In this document: piece by piece, positions 55,113 to 63,790 of the stretch
Layout of the letters: every line of letters begins with the position of its first letter
How positions within the stretch are numbered: the stretch's first letter is position 1
Assembly (NCBI RefSeq): GCF_014529945.1
Contig: NZ_JACVFB010000002.1
Location: 868,001-932,000, forward strand
Reading direction: 5' to 3'
DNA: 64,000 bases
DNA from: Chitinophaga varians
GTDB taxonomy: Bacteria > Bacteroidota > Bacteroidia > Chitinophagales > Chitinophagaceae
Position numbers and translations under genes: made by a program
The notes under the pieces: generated by a model
Told to the model about the DNA's origin: nothing
What the model saw: only the letters and a program-made list of their open reading frames with translations
The model's database searches: none

Positions 55113-56628
55113 GGCGGAACAATTGGGTTTTCCCTTCCAGCCTGTTCTGTACAATCCATTCGTTACGGTAGGTGTGCGAGAGGTTGTCCAATCGCAGCCC
55201 TGCCTCTTCCAGCGCCTGTTTCCAGTCGTTGTAATTCCAGAAGCAGAAGGTCTCGTGCATTTCGCTGAGCCAGTTATCGTGATAGTCTTTTTTGAAGAGG
55301 AATTCGCAGGCGTCCTGCATGGACAGTTTGCAGTAAGTGGTACCGTCGATGGTCACCCATTCGTGCGGCAGGCGATAGCCTTCCTCATGGCGGAAGTCTT
55401 GTGCAAAACGGATGAACAATGCTTTGGTGGACAGCTGTCCGAGCCAGGTGGCCAATGACTGTGTAGTCGGGTTTTCCGGTATGGGCAGGTTGTTGGCGCC
55501 ATCTGCTTCGTTGAGCCACAGGAGCACGGTCTCTGTTCTGTTTTCCGGCCCTACCACATCGCGGTTGATCCATACGCCGCCGGGCACCAGTTCCTGATAA
55601 CGGTTTAGGATAAACGCTAACAGGTCTTTTCTGCTGCCATAAGATTCTATTTCATGTGTTAAAGAAGACGTGTGGATGGTATTCATGCTGCCTGGTTCAA
55701 ACACGAGGCTGGTCACGGCATTTTTCTGTGCAAAAAACACGGATGGGTTGGCGAACTCGCCGTTGTGTTTGCGTTGCAGGCAGATGTCATAGAGGTGACG
55801 CGACACTTCGATACCATAGAAGTCGCATTCATGCAGGCGATCATCTTCGCAGGCAATTTTTATCCATGAGCCGGCTGCGCAGCCGATATCGCCGATATTG
55901 CCGGGTTGTATATAGGGAGCGGTTTCGCGGTATTTAAGGGCCGCGATATCGTCCATCTGTTTAACGTATACGTTATAATCGCGGGTGGCGGTGAGATCGC
56001 CATCAGCCCCGATGATAGGATCTTTCAGTATTTGCTGTACTTTCTCTCCTACTCCATACAACGACCAGATTTTAAAGGCTGCAGGATGCACCTGTTCCAG
56101 TACGGTAGGGTTCTTGCGCCAGTCGCCGGTTTGTGCGATGAGGTTAACGAGGTCCCACGGCATGGGCTGTGTGAACTGGTGGGTGGCCGGGTCCCATTCT
56201 GCCGTCAGGATACGGAATCCCTGTTTCATGTACATCTCGCGAACGCTGGTAGAGCAGATGACCACGGTATTTTGGGGTGTGAGGCTATGGGCGCCTTCGC
56301 TGGAGTGCCGGATGGTTTTGATCGTATATTCCGCAAAGTCGTGGATAACGCCCACATCATCGATGCCATACACGTAGGCCGGCACATCGAGGGAGTTGGA
56401 GAATTCCTGTATCACCATGGCGCGGAGGTAGAAAGGTACCGGGTTGCGTTTGGTGCCCAGATGGTTAGCGGAAGTGACAGCGAAGATGAGCCCTTCCACG
56501 GGAGCAGCAGCTAACGGTTGTCCATATACGTCTTTTTCGCCTTCCAGGCTGCATTTGATCAGGCGGTTCAGGTATTTGAACTGAAAGTCGGTCAACAGGT
56601 GGTGGCGTCCGGGTATGAGTAAGTACAT
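55042..56628 (-). CDS. Degenerate NMN adenylyltransferase-like domain fused to a SAM-dependent methyltransferase
   Basis: A 528-residue cytosolic protein. Residues about 1-210 align by eye with archaeal-type NMN adenylyltransferase: PGRHH at the place of GRFQP, FAVTSANHLGTKRNPVPFYL at GIGSAQxSHTxxNPFTAGER, VGVIHDFAEYT, VVICSTSVREMYMKQGFR, and a helical end TGDWRKNPTVLEQVHP. The HxGH motif is replaced by TDFQ and the ISGTxxR motif by a segment lacking the arginine, so adenylyl transfer is doubtful. Residues about 240-420 are a class I methyltransferase fold (NIGDIGCAAGSWIKIA, about 244) with SSLTHEIESYGSR and PGGVWINRDVVGP. It follows the nicotinamide phosphoribosyltransferase gene. The substrate is unknown; a nicotinamide or nucleotide-linked role is inferred from context. 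Confidence 0.7.
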   Translation of the reverse strand: MYLLIPGRHHLLTDFQFKYLNRLIKCSLEGEKDVYGQPLAAAPVEGLIFAVTSANHLGTKRNPVPFYLRAMVIQEFSNSLDVPAYVYGIDDVGVIHDFAEYTIKTIRHSSEGAHSLTPQNTVVICSTSVREMYMKQGFRILTAEWDPATHQFTQPMPWDLVNLIAQTGDWRKNPTVLEQVHPAAFKIWSLYGVGEKVQQILKDPIIGADGDLTATRDYNVYVKQMDDIAALKYRETAPYIQPGNIGDIGCAAGSWIKIACEDDRLHECDFYGIEVSRHLYDICLQRKHNGEFANPSVFFAQKNAVTSLVFEPGSMNTIHTSSLTHEIESYGSRKDLLAFILNRYQELVPGGVWINRDVVGPENRTETVLLWLNEADGANNLPIPENPTTQSLATWLGQLSTKALFIRFAQDFRHEEGYRLPHEWVTIDGTTYCKLSMQDACEFLFKKDYHDNWLSEMHETFCFWNYNDWKQALEEAGLRLDNLSHTYRNEWIVQNRLEGKTQLFRLNESGQPEPMPFPASHLLLLARK

Positions 56629-56651
56629 ATGGTGAAGTTAATGGATTTCCG

Positions 56652-56681
56652 GAAAAAAGCCCGGGGGCTGAGTCCCGGGCT
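56652..56681 (-). terminator. Terminator after the nicotinamide phosphoribosyltransferase gene
   Basis: On the minus strand AGCCCGGG (56681-56674) pairs with CCCGGGCT (56665-56658), followed by TTTTTT. It lies in the 93-nt gap before the methyltransferase gene, so that gene may have its own promoter or rely on partial read-through. Confidence 0.7.
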
Positions 56682-56721
56682 GTGGAATGGGGTAACCTTA
56701 CTGGAGGAAATAAGAGTCATA

Positions 56722-58137
56722 TTATAAAGCGGCTGCTTTGCGAACGGTGTCGAAAGACCATGTCCTGGTGACTTCTCCGTTTTCGAAAACGGTTTCGAGG
56801 AGGTCTTCCAGCGCTGGTGCTTCGTCGAGGCCAACAGTTTTGAAGGCGCCGTTTTCTTTCACCAGTTTCAGTTTGCCGGCTTTAGATTTCTTGAAGGAAG
56901 TTTGTAATTGGCCGCTGGCGTCCATTTCCACCGGCATTTTCTGTACGTTGATACCTTTACCGTTTACTTCTGCGTAGGAGCATTTCAACGCAAATTCCTG
57001 TGTGTCGCGGTTAACGCGCTGAAGGAGTGCGCCACCCATGCCGAGCACCAGGTTTTCGGCGCTGATACCGGCTTTTTTCAGGGCTTCGAAGATGCCGGGG
57101 ATAGAAGAGTAGCTGATGCCGTCGCCCTGGATCACACGTACCTGTGGCGGTAATACCTTGTATCCCTTTTCGTTGACGGTGAAACCAAATTTGTTCATCA
57201 GGATATCGAATACCCGCAGCAGGGTTTGTACCGGATCGCCGCTGTCGGGGCGGATAACGAGGGTGCCCTGACGGTTCAGGATCTGTTCTTTCAGTTCGGT
57301 GCCCCAGTATTCTTCACAGGCGCGGAAGATATTGTAGGAGTCGGATACACAGGCAATAGTGCCGGTAGGGAATGTGTTGAGCACATGTTTGAAGATTTCC
57401 AGCTCTCCGGGCTCTCCCAGCATGGTGACGATGGAGTGTTCCGTAGCAGGGATAGAGAGGCCGGGGGCGGTAGGAGCGTCGTAGTAGCGTTTCGCGAAAA
57501 TAGAACCTGCGATGGTGTCGCTGCCGGAGAAGTTGACCAGGTGGGCGCTGCCGCCAATGCCAGCACTTTCTACAGAACTGGCGCCCCGGAAGCCAAAGTC
57601 GTTCAGGACAAAGTCGATGCCTGCGAAAGCCGCCGCACTGGCTGTATCATCATAATAACGTTTAACGACTTTTTTGATTTCTCTGGACACGGAAGCTACG
57701 GTGCAGGGGTACCAAACCTGCATCAGCAGGGTCTCGAGGAAGTTGGTCAGCCAGTAGCATTCCGGATCGGTATTTTCGATGGTCATGAGCACATTTCGTA
57801 CAGGCACCGCCGTTCCTTCAGGCACGGCTTTGATGCGGACGGGCAGCTTACCACCGTGTTTGTTGATAATGTATTCAAAGCGGCTGCGGTCAAACACATC
57901 ATCGCGGCCGAATACTTCCCGGAGGGTGGTTGCCGCATCGTCCAGTTTTTCTTTGGTGAAGACGATGCCTTGCAGGTATTCTTTCAGGAAATATTGTAAG
58001 CCGTAGAATACTGTTTCATCGAATTTGCCGCCGCGGCTTTCCAGGTAAGAGTAGATATGTTGTGTGCCGGGGATGTATAATTTATGGTGGGAATATTTGT
58101 AAGCATCGGCCAGGAGGATGAGATTTTCCTTTGTCAT
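56722..58137 (-). CDS. nadV: Nicotinamide phosphoribosyltransferase (NAMPT)
   Basis: A 471-residue enzyme that forms NMN from nicotinamide and PRPP, the first step of the non-deamidating NAD salvage route. Family signs: DFGFRGASSVESAGIGGSAH (about residue 178), the catalytic-His motif PATEHSI (about 232), and RPDSGDP (about 297) for PRPP/phosphate. The length matches NAMPT, not nicotinate phosphoribosyltransferase. It follows the NMN adenylyltransferase gene by 22 nt, so the two steps are co-encoded. Confidence 0.93.
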   Translation of the reverse strand: MTKENLILLADAYKYSHHKLYIPGTQHIYSYLESRGGKFDETVFYGLQYFLKEYLQGIVFTKEKLDDAATTLREVFGRDDVFDRSRFEYIINKHGGKLPVRIKAVPEGTAVPVRNVLMTIENTDPECYWLTNFLETLLMQVWYPCTVASVSREIKKVVKRYYDDTASAAAFAGIDFVLNDFGFRGASSVESAGIGGSAHLVNFSGSDTIAGSIFAKRYYDAPTAPGLSIPATEHSIVTMLGEPGELEIFKHVLNTFPTGTIACVSDSYNIFRACEEYWGTELKEQILNRQGTLVIRPDSGDPVQTLLRVFDILMNKFGFTVNEKGYKVLPPQVRVIQGDGISYSSIPGIFEALKKAGISAENLVLGMGGALLQRVNRDTQEFALKCSYAEVNGKGINVQKMPVEMDASGQLQTSFKKSKAGKLKLVKENGAFKTVGLDEAPALEDLLETVFENGEVTRTWSFDTVRKAAAL

Positions 58138-58159
58138 AGTAGTAAGTTTTTACGTCTTC

Positions 58160-59065
58160 TTATTTAGTGTATTTGTCAACCAGGTGTTGAAATAATGGAA
58201 GGTGTGTGTCAGCGAGTTCCTGGTTTTTTATCAGTTCCGGTATATCCGTTACCGTTATCCATTTTACATCGGCCAGATCGTCGCCTGCCGCAGGTTCACC
58301 GTAAAGGAGGTCGGTGGCGAACAAAGTGGTGATGATTTTATTTGTTTCAGAGCGGTAGCGCCAGTCATCTATTTTCACAGATGCCACATACTCCATGGCG
58401 CTGGTTTCGATGCTGCCGCATTCTTCCCGGAGTTCCCTTGCAGCGGCTGTTTCGAAGCTTTCATCGGTAGGGTCGGAGAATCCGCCTGGCAGTCGCCAGG
58501 TATTTTCGTTGGGCTTGCGGCCTACCAGCAGCTGTTGTTTATTGTTTTTAAACAGGGCGATGTCTACGGTGGCATATACCGCGGGGAAGAGGTTATAGGT
58601 ATTGTAGATGATGCCGGCGCGGAATTCTTCGGTGTCAAACACCTTGTCGGACAAGGCTTCCCGCATGGCCGTGGCGTTGTAGTCTTTTACCGGCGGCAAT
58701 GCTTCTGTAGGGTATCGACCGGAATACGTTCCCATGAAGCTGTCACGGCTGCCATACAGCACGAAGGTTTCATGCGGGAAATTATTGTGCAGCAGTTCGT
58801 CCAGTTTTTTAGACCAGATGGCATCGTATTTCTGATCACTCAGGGGGAGAATAATGATTTCGGGGAACTGTTGTTTGATCATGCGTTCGCGGGTGTAGTA
58901 GTCGAGCGGGTTTTTACGACTGCCTTTTACCGGACTTACGCCGAGGATGATCAGTACACGGTTGTGTTTCATTTTCACCTGCCGGATCAGTTCAAGATGT
59001 CCTTCGTGCAGAGAAGGCGTTTGAAACCGGGCGATAATAACTCCTGTGGGCTTTGTTGTTTGCAT
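58160..59065 (-). CDS. nadM: Bifunctional NMN adenylyltransferase / Nudix hydrolase (NadM-Nudix)
   Basis: A 301-residue two-domain protein. The N-terminal domain (about 1-165) is an NMN adenylyltransferase with intact ARFQTPSLHEGH (HxGH, residues 20-23) and YNATAMREAL (the ISTSxR-type motif). It makes NAD from NMN and ATP. The C-terminal domain (about 168-301) has the full Nudix box GGFSDPTDESFETAAARELR with EECG following, typical of ADP-ribose pyrophosphatase. The ATG at 59063-59065 is chosen; the upstream extension would translate the operator. Two NrtR-box-like palindromes lie right before it. Confidence 0.93.
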   Translation of the reverse strand: MQTTKPTGVIIARFQTPSLHEGHLELIRQVKMKHNRVLIILGVSPVKGSRKNPLDYYTRERMIKQQFPEIIILPLSDQKYDAIWSKKLDELLHNNFPHETFVLYGSRDSFMGTYSGRYPTEALPPVKDYNATAMREALSDKVFDTEEFRAGIIYNTYNLFPAVYATVDIALFKNNKQQLLVGRKPNENTWRLPGGFSDPTDESFETAAARELREECGSIETSAMEYVASVKIDDWRYRSETNKIITTLFATDLLYGEPAAGDDLADVKWITVTDIPELIKNQELADTHLPLFQHLVDKYTK

Positions 59066-59076
59066 ATCCGAGCTAT

Positions 59077-59097
59077 TTTGTGTATTTGTTACACAAA
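59077..59097 (-). promoter_or_regulatory. NrtR-box-like operator 1
   Basis: A perfect 8-bp inverted repeat TTTGTGTA-TTTGT-TACACAAA, 12 nt before the nadM ATG. It matches the general shape of NrtR sites (TGTNNNTACA-type palindromes). Confidence 0.7.
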
Positions 59098-59128
59098 TGT
59101 ATAAAGGGAATTGATATCGACAAAATAT

Positions 59129-59149
59129 TTTTTGTAAAAAATACACAAA
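59129..59149 (-). promoter_or_regulatory. NrtR-box-like operator 2
   Basis: TTTTTGTA-5 nt-TACACAAA, the same half-sites and the same 5-nt spacer as operator 1 with one mismatch. The centres are 52 bp apart, five helical turns, so two dimers would face the same side. Confidence 0.6.
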
Positions 59150-59340
59150 ATATTTTAATCGATTGATTTTTAATAAGTTAGATTAATAACTATTTTGATC
59201 TCTTGTTTTTAGCGGTGACCATTTTTTAGGGATGATGGGTGACCGCATCATGTATATGACGGAACACTCCCTTTCCATACCCGAACATGTATGTAACAAA
59301 TCGACAGCACGAAATCAAAAAATCGAGCATCAAAAAATCC
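59150..59340. other. Spacer between the NrtR gene and the nadM operators
   Basis: About 190 nt without a gene. Near 59310-59345 it holds two AATCAAAAAATC-type units followed by CCTAAAT, a motif shared with 40680-40715. Confidence 0.4.
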
Positions 59341-60027
59341 CTAAATCTCGAAGGCCATTCCTTCTTTTTTCAGCTTAAAATATTGTTCTTCATTGAAGCT
59401 GAAAAGTTTGGCGGGGCGTCCCTGCGACACCTGTTTTTGTTTTTCGTTGTGAGCGATCAGGATACCGAGGTGGTTTATTTTTTTCTGGAAGTTCCGGCGG
59501 TCGATGGGCCGGTCCAGCAGTGTTTCATATAGTTTTTCCAGGTCGGCGATGGGGAACTTTTTATCCAGCAGTTCAAAGCCGATGGGTTCGTAGCGGATTT
59601 TATTCCGGAGTCTTTGCACGGCCACATCGATAATGGTGGCGTGGTCGAAGGCCAGTGACGGCAGGTCCTTGATATTGAACCAGGAGGCGTCTTCAGCGTC
59701 GGAGCTGGCGGCCAGTTTGAAGTTGGTGGGATTTACCAGGCCGAAGTAGGCCACAGATACCACTCTGCCTCTGGGATCGCGGCCTGGCAGGCCGAAGGTA
59801 TACAGTTGCTCGAGGTAGTTGATATTAACGCCGGCTTCGGTCAGCAGTTCGCGGGTGACGGCCGTTTCCAGGGATTCATCGTCCAGCACAAAGCCGCCGG
59901 GCAGCGCCCAGCTGTGCAGATAAGGGTCTATCGTGCGTTTGATCAACAACACCACGATGCCTTCCCTGGGGATATATCCGAATACGACCGCGTCTACGGT
60001 TAACCTGATGTTCTGTTTTACTGGCAA
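59341..60027 (-). CDS. NrtR-like transcriptional regulator of NAD metabolism (Nudix + winged helix)
   Basis: A 228-residue protein. The N-terminal Nudix domain (about 8-140) has ALPGGFVLDDESLETAVTR and ELLTEAG; the catalytic Nudix residues are largely kept, unlike in many NrtR repressors. A C-terminal winged helix (about 150-228) includes PIDRRNFQKKINHLGILI and GRPAKLFSFNEEQY, the NrtR signature. The family senses ADP-ribose and represses NAD genes. The two palindromes at 59077-59149 are the likely target, and the regulated genes follow directly on the same strand. Confidence 0.9.
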   Translation of the reverse strand: MPVKQNIRLTVDAVVFGYIPREGIVVLLIKRTIDPYLHSWALPGGFVLDDESLETAVTRELLTEAGVNINYLEQLYTFGLPGRDPRGRVVSVAYFGLVNPTNFKLAASSDAEDASWFNIKDLPSLAFDHATIIDVAVQRLRNKIRYEPIGFELLDKKFPIADLEKLYETLLDRPIDRRNFQKKINHLGILIAHNEKQKQVSQGRPAKLFSFNEEQYFKLKKEGMAFEI

Positions 60028-60039
60028 ACTGCTAACGGA

Positions 60040-60447
60040 TTATTTTGCTTTAATATAGTTTTCAACCTGGGCGGTGCCCTTGTGTAAATTTACGAATAAC
60101 GGGTTTTTCACCGGATCAAATACAATGATGGTGTTCATAGACCAGGCGTCTTGTGGCGCCGGCATTTCGATCATGACCTCGAGGCCGTTGACCCGATGGA
60201 ACAACAGGCTGTCTTTACCCGCGATATGTGGTTTAAAGCCCTGTTGATCGAGGTAGTCGGTGATTTCTTTGCGTAACCGCAGGACGGAGTCCATTTCCGC
60301 GCTGGCTGCCGGTTTGAATTCCCGGTATACATAACTTTTTTCGGTGATCACATCGTAGGCATCTTTATTCACCCTGGCGTCATTACGGGTAGGGTTACAC
60401 GCAAAGAGCAGGCAGGAGGCGGTGAGAATGGATAATAATATTTTCAT
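60040..60447 (-). CDS. Lipoprotein of unknown function
   Basis: A 135-residue lipoprotein (lipobox ASCLLFACN). The mature part is short, alpha/beta, with YREFKPAASAEMDSVLRLRK and the ending GTAQVENYIKAK. No domain recognised. It ends 12 nt before the NrtR-like gene starts on the same strand and starts 11 nt after the NTF2-like gene, so all three may share a transcript. Confidence 0.7.
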   Translation of the reverse strand: MKILLSILTASCLLFACNPTRNDARVNKDAYDVITEKSYVYREFKPAASAEMDSVLRLRKEITDYLDQQGFKPHIAGKDSLLFHRVNGLEVMIEMPAPQDAWSMNTIIVFDPVKNPLFVNLHKGTAQVENYIKAK

Positions 60448-60458
60448 GATATCTGGCT

Positions 60459-60854
60459 TTAATGTTCATAGCAGCCGTAATTACGCTGCCGGTATATTTT
60501 TCCTTCGCGGAATTCTATTACTGTGCAGATGAATGCTTTCATCACCTGTCCCCTTCTGTATTTGCCGGCATCCACGCCTATTTCTCCGGTCCATGTGGCT
60601 TCTACCACGAGGGTATTACCATTCTGGACAGCTTTCAGCACGCTGTAGTGCTGGGATTTCAGGATCAGTTTATTCGTGGCCATACTGTCGAGCATCAATT
60701 CGAAGTTTCTTTGTTTGACTTCGGCTGACAACAGGTTGGGATATTCTGTCTGAATAACGCCCGGGTGAAAAATATTGGCAAACTCGGTCGGATCTGCTGA
60801 AAATTTTTCAAGCAGCTGGAAATACCGGTATACGAGGGCCAGTTTTTCGTCCAT
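60459..60854 (-). CDS. NTF2-like (SnoaL-type) protein
   Basis: A 131-residue single-domain protein with the cone-shaped NTF2 fold pattern: an N-terminal helix pair (LALVYRYFQLLEKFSADPTE), IFHPGVIQTEYPN, then strands including VEATWTGEIGV and the closing FREGKIYRQRNYGCYEH. No signal peptide. Such proteins act as small-molecule isomerases or binding proteins; no ligand is evident. Confidence 0.8.
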   Translation of the reverse strand: MDEKLALVYRYFQLLEKFSADPTEFANIFHPGVIQTEYPNLLSAEVKQRNFELMLDSMATNKLILKSQHYSVLKAVQNGNTLVVEATWTGEIGVDAGKYRRGQVMKAFICTVIEFREGKIYRQRNYGCYEH

Positions 60855-60982
60855 TAACAGGGATGCGTTGAATTAATAACAAATAATGCAGGACGTATGT
60901 ACGCAATGCAATCCGCGAATTTATACAATTCGTGTCAATGTAATTCATTCCTGCTCATGGAAAACGCGGGGAACGGCGGGAT

Positions 60983-62308
60983 TTATTTTCTGGCGGTACC
61001 AGCGTTGAACGCCAGTTTTTCCATATTGTCTGTTTTATTGATGATGTCGTACACCAGTTTGATGACGGTAAGAGTGCCGTCGTAGTTGATCTTGTCCGGA
61101 TTGTCGTCGGTTTCCGGGATGCCTTTATGGGCATTGGTATAGAAGTACAATACGGGGATATTTTTTTTATAGAAGGAGACGTGATCGGAAGTGGCGTTGC
61201 CGGAAGAATCGTAGACTACCCGGGTTTCTTTGGTGGCTACGCTGCCGATGATACCGGGCCATCCTGCGGAAGAGTTGATACCGCCGATTTGCACGCCTCT
61301 GGAAGCGTCGAGGTCGCCAATGATGTCCATGTTGATCATATAGTTTACGGACATGAGGTCGATGCCTTCGCTATGGGCGGTAAACCAGGAGGAGCCGGCC
61401 AGTCCTTCTTCCTTGCCGGAGAAGGCGATGATCACGAAGTTATGGTTTTTGATCCGGGCGGATTTGAGCATGCGGGCCAGTTCCAGCAGGGCGGCGGTGC
61501 CGCTGGCATTGTCGTCGGCGCCATGATAGATGGTGTTGTTCGCTCCTTTGCCGAGGTGGTCGTAATGTGCCCCGATGATCACTGTTTTGGCTGCCTGGTT
61601 ATCGATAAAGCCGATCACATTGGTACCGGTCACTTTCACCTTTTTGAAAGCGATTTTCATATCGATCTGAAAAGCGTTGGCGTCGTCGTTGCCCAGTATT
61701 TTGCTGATATCGCTGCTTACCCATACGGCGGGGATGCCGGCGGGGGCCATGGTTTGTTTATGCCAGGCGTTTACTTCTGCCGGTGTTTCTTTGCCGTTGT
61801 AGAAGATAACGGCAGAGGCGCCGGATTTGGCGGCGATCTGTGTTTGCTGAAGGTATTGTTCCAGTTTGCTTTTATGCGGATCGGCTTCTATCTCGGTGAT
61901 ATTAATCAGCCAGATATTGTCTGGTTCATTTACGGCGGGGAGCACTTCGCCTTTGGCGCTCTTGGAAGCGCTGAAAGGCAGGGCGATGAATTGTTTCCCG
62001 GAGGCCAGCTTGTCATGATTAAGGTTCAGCGTGCAGTTATCCGGCTCGCGCCCTTCGCGGATGGTGAAGGTTTGCAGGAAGCCATTGTCGCCTCTGGGGC
62101 TGATGCCTATTTGTTCGAGCTGGGAAGAAAGGTAGGCAGCAGCCAGTTGCTCGCCGGGGGCGCCGGTCTGGCGGCCTTCCAGCTTGTCGCTGCAGAGATA
62201 AGTGACGTGTGTTTGCAGATTGGACAGGGTTTTTCGGTCATTTTTTTTCTGTGCATCTACGAACAAGGTAGTACATACCAGTGGTAACAGCCAGGTTATC
62301 TTTTTCAC
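60983..62308 (-). CDS. M28 family metallopeptidase with inserted PA-type domain (secreted)
   Basis: A 441-residue exported aminopeptidase-like enzyme (signal peptide LLPLVCTTLFVDAQ). A protease-associated insertion lies between about 85 and 215. The di-zinc site is complete: GAHYDHLG (about 248), ADDNASG (about 262), GKEEGLAG (about 299), INMDIIG (about 327) and the late histidine in SDHVSFYKKNIPVLYFYTN. It would release N-terminal amino acids in the periplasm or outside. A single gene. Confidence 0.92.
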   Translation of the reverse strand: MKKITWLLPLVCTTLFVDAQKKNDRKTLSNLQTHVTYLCSDKLEGRQTGAPGEQLAAAYLSSQLEQIGISPRGDNGFLQTFTIREGREPDNCTLNLNHDKLASGKQFIALPFSASKSAKGEVLPAVNEPDNIWLINITEIEADPHKSKLEQYLQQTQIAAKSGASAVIFYNGKETPAEVNAWHKQTMAPAGIPAVWVSSDISKILGNDDANAFQIDMKIAFKKVKVTGTNVIGFIDNQAAKTVIIGAHYDHLGKGANNTIYHGADDNASGTAALLELARMLKSARIKNHNFVIIAFSGKEEGLAGSSWFTAHSEGIDLMSVNYMINMDIIGDLDASRGVQIGGINSSAGWPGIIGSVATKETRVVYDSSGNATSDHVSFYKKNIPVLYFYTNAHKGIPETDDNPDKINYDGTLTVIKLVYDIINKTDNMEKLAFNAGTARK

Positions 62309-62480
62309 GCAATCTTTTTTTGGGTCTGCTGCAAAATTACGGAATTACCCCCTGCTAAATGCGCAACAGGGGCAGTTCTTTTTTAAGCTCCTGTTGCATT
62401 TCAAGTATGTTTAATATGATACTTGGTCTGAAAACGGTCATTCGCCGGGAGCGGTTTATCTTTCATAAAAGGCAAATCCC
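62309..62480. other. Divergent spacer before gcvT with two small inverted repeats
   Basis: CCCCTG (62349-62354) can pair with CAGGGG (about 62367-62372), followed by TTCTTTTTT. CAAGTAT (62402-62408) and ATACTTG (62419-62425) form a 7-bp inverted repeat with a 10-nt spacer. Either could be a terminator/operator; no assignment is possible. Confidence 0.35.
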
Positions 62481-62488
62481 TATTTTTG
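62481..62488 (+). promoter_or_regulatory. gcvT -7 box (TATTTTTG)
   Basis: A perfect TAnnTTTG match 20 nt before the gcvT ATG. The -33 element is not clear. Confidence 0.55.
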
Positions 62489-62508
62489 CCCCGTTTTAAA
62501 AACAAAGT

Positions 62509-63597
62509 ATGAAAAACACACCTTTTACACAGAAGCACCTTGCATTAGGTGCCAAGATGGCTCCTTTTGCGGGTTACAACATGCCAATCTCCTATTCAGG
62601 TATCAATGATGAGCACCAGGCCGTACGCACAAATGCCGGTGTGTTTGACGTGAGCCATATGGGTGAGTTTATTTTGAAAGGTGAACATGCGCTGGACCTG
62701 ATTCAACGTGTTACGACCAACGACGCCTCCAAACTGACTGCCGGCAAAGCTCAGTACAGCTCTCTGCCCAACAATGAAGGCGGCCTGGTAGACGACCTGC
62801 TGGTATATTGCATTGAAGAAAACAACGTGTATATGCTGGTGGTGAATGCCAGCAATATTGAAAAAGACTGGAACTGGATCAGCCAGTTCAATACCAAAGG
62901 GGTGGAAATGCATGACATTTCCGATAAAACCTGCCTGCTGGCCATCCAGGGCCCTAATGCTACCAGCATCCTGCAGCCCCTGACTGATATCGACATCGTC
63001 AACCTGAAATATTACACCTTCGCTAAAGGCGTTTTTGCCGGCGTTCCCAACGTGGTGATCAGCGCTACCGGTTATACCGGTGCGGGCGGCATCGAAATTT
63101 ATTTCGAAGACAAAGACGGCGCAGCAGACAAGATCTGGGACGCTATCTTCGCTGCCGGTGGTCCTAAAGGCCTGAAGCCTATCGGCCTGGGCGCCCGCGA
63201 CACCCTCCGCCTGGAAATGGGTTTCTGCCTGTATGGTAACGACATCGACGACCGCACCTCTCCGATGGAAGCCGGTCTGGGCTGGATCACCAAATTCACC
63301 AAAGACTTCCCTTCCCGCGCGATCTTCGAAAAACAGAAAGCAGACGGCGTTTCCCAGAAACTGGTGGGTTTTGAAATGATTGACAAAGGTATTGCCCGTC
63401 ATGACTACGAAATCAAAGATGCTGCCGGCAATGTGATTGGCCGGGTAACCTCCGGTACACAGTCGCCCTCACTGGGCAAGGCTGTTGGCCTGGGCTATGT
63501 GAAAACAACCCATGCAGCACTGGATTCAGAGATATTTATCGCCGTAAGGGACAAAGCCCTGAAAGCAAAAGTGGCGAAAGTGCCTTTCCTCGGCTAG
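62509..63597 (+). CDS. gcvT: Glycine cleavage system T protein (aminomethyltransferase)
   Basis: A 362-residue enzyme transferring the aminomethyl carbon from lipoylated H protein to tetrahydrofolate and releasing ammonia. Motifs: [31 protein letters not shown] (the conserved Asp/His of the folate site), [20 protein letters not shown] and [20 protein letters not shown] (about residue 225). The C-terminal domain ends [19 protein letters not shown] single gene here; gcvH and gcvP are not in the window. Confidence 0.97.
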   Translation: MKNTPFTQKHLALGAKMAPFAGYNMPISYSGINDEHQAVRTNAGVFDVSHMGEFILKGEHALDLIQRVTTNDASKLTAGKAQYSSLPNNEGGLVDDLLVYCIEENNVYMLVVNASNIEKDWNWISQFNTKGVEMHDISDKTCLLAIQGPNATSILQPLTDIDIVNLKYYTFAKGVFAGVPNVVISATGYTGAGGIEIYFEDKDGAADKIWDAIFAAGGPKGLKPIGLGARDTLRLEMGFCLYGNDIDDRTSPMEAGLGWITKFTKDFPSRAIFEKQKADGVSQKLVGFEMIDKGIARHDYEIKDAAGNVIGRVTSGTQSPSLGKAVGLGYVKTTHAALDSEIFIAVRDKALKAKVAKVPFLG

Positions 63598-63625
63598 GAA
63601 TAGCGGGTGAAAGTTATTAATTTAG

Positions 63626-63770
63626 TCACGCAAAGGCGCAAAGCAGCGAAGACGCAAAGGATTAAAGAGATTAGTAAGCGAGTAAAGGAACAAATTTGTT
63701 CTTTCTCCTGTATCTTCTTTGTTTTCTGATATTTCTTCTTTGCGCCTTCGCTGCTTTGCGTCTTTGCGAG
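63626..63770. repeat. Palindromic dispersed repeat, copy 2
   Basis: A 31-nt left arm (63629-63659) and right arm (63738-63768) are inverted copies with two mismatches, built of (A/G)CGCAAAG-type units. The core holds a perfect 14-nt palindrome GAACAAATTTGTTC (63688-63701). The outer arms are shared with copy 1 (21849-22004), but the cores differ. It lies between gcvT and the next gene. Confidence 0.75.
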
Positions 63771-63790
63771 ATTTATTTATTGCCATATCT

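Noticed and set aside
61127..62287. 386-codon plus-strand frame opposite the M28 peptidase
   Set aside because: Shadow frame; the peptidase has full zinc-site motifs on the other strand.
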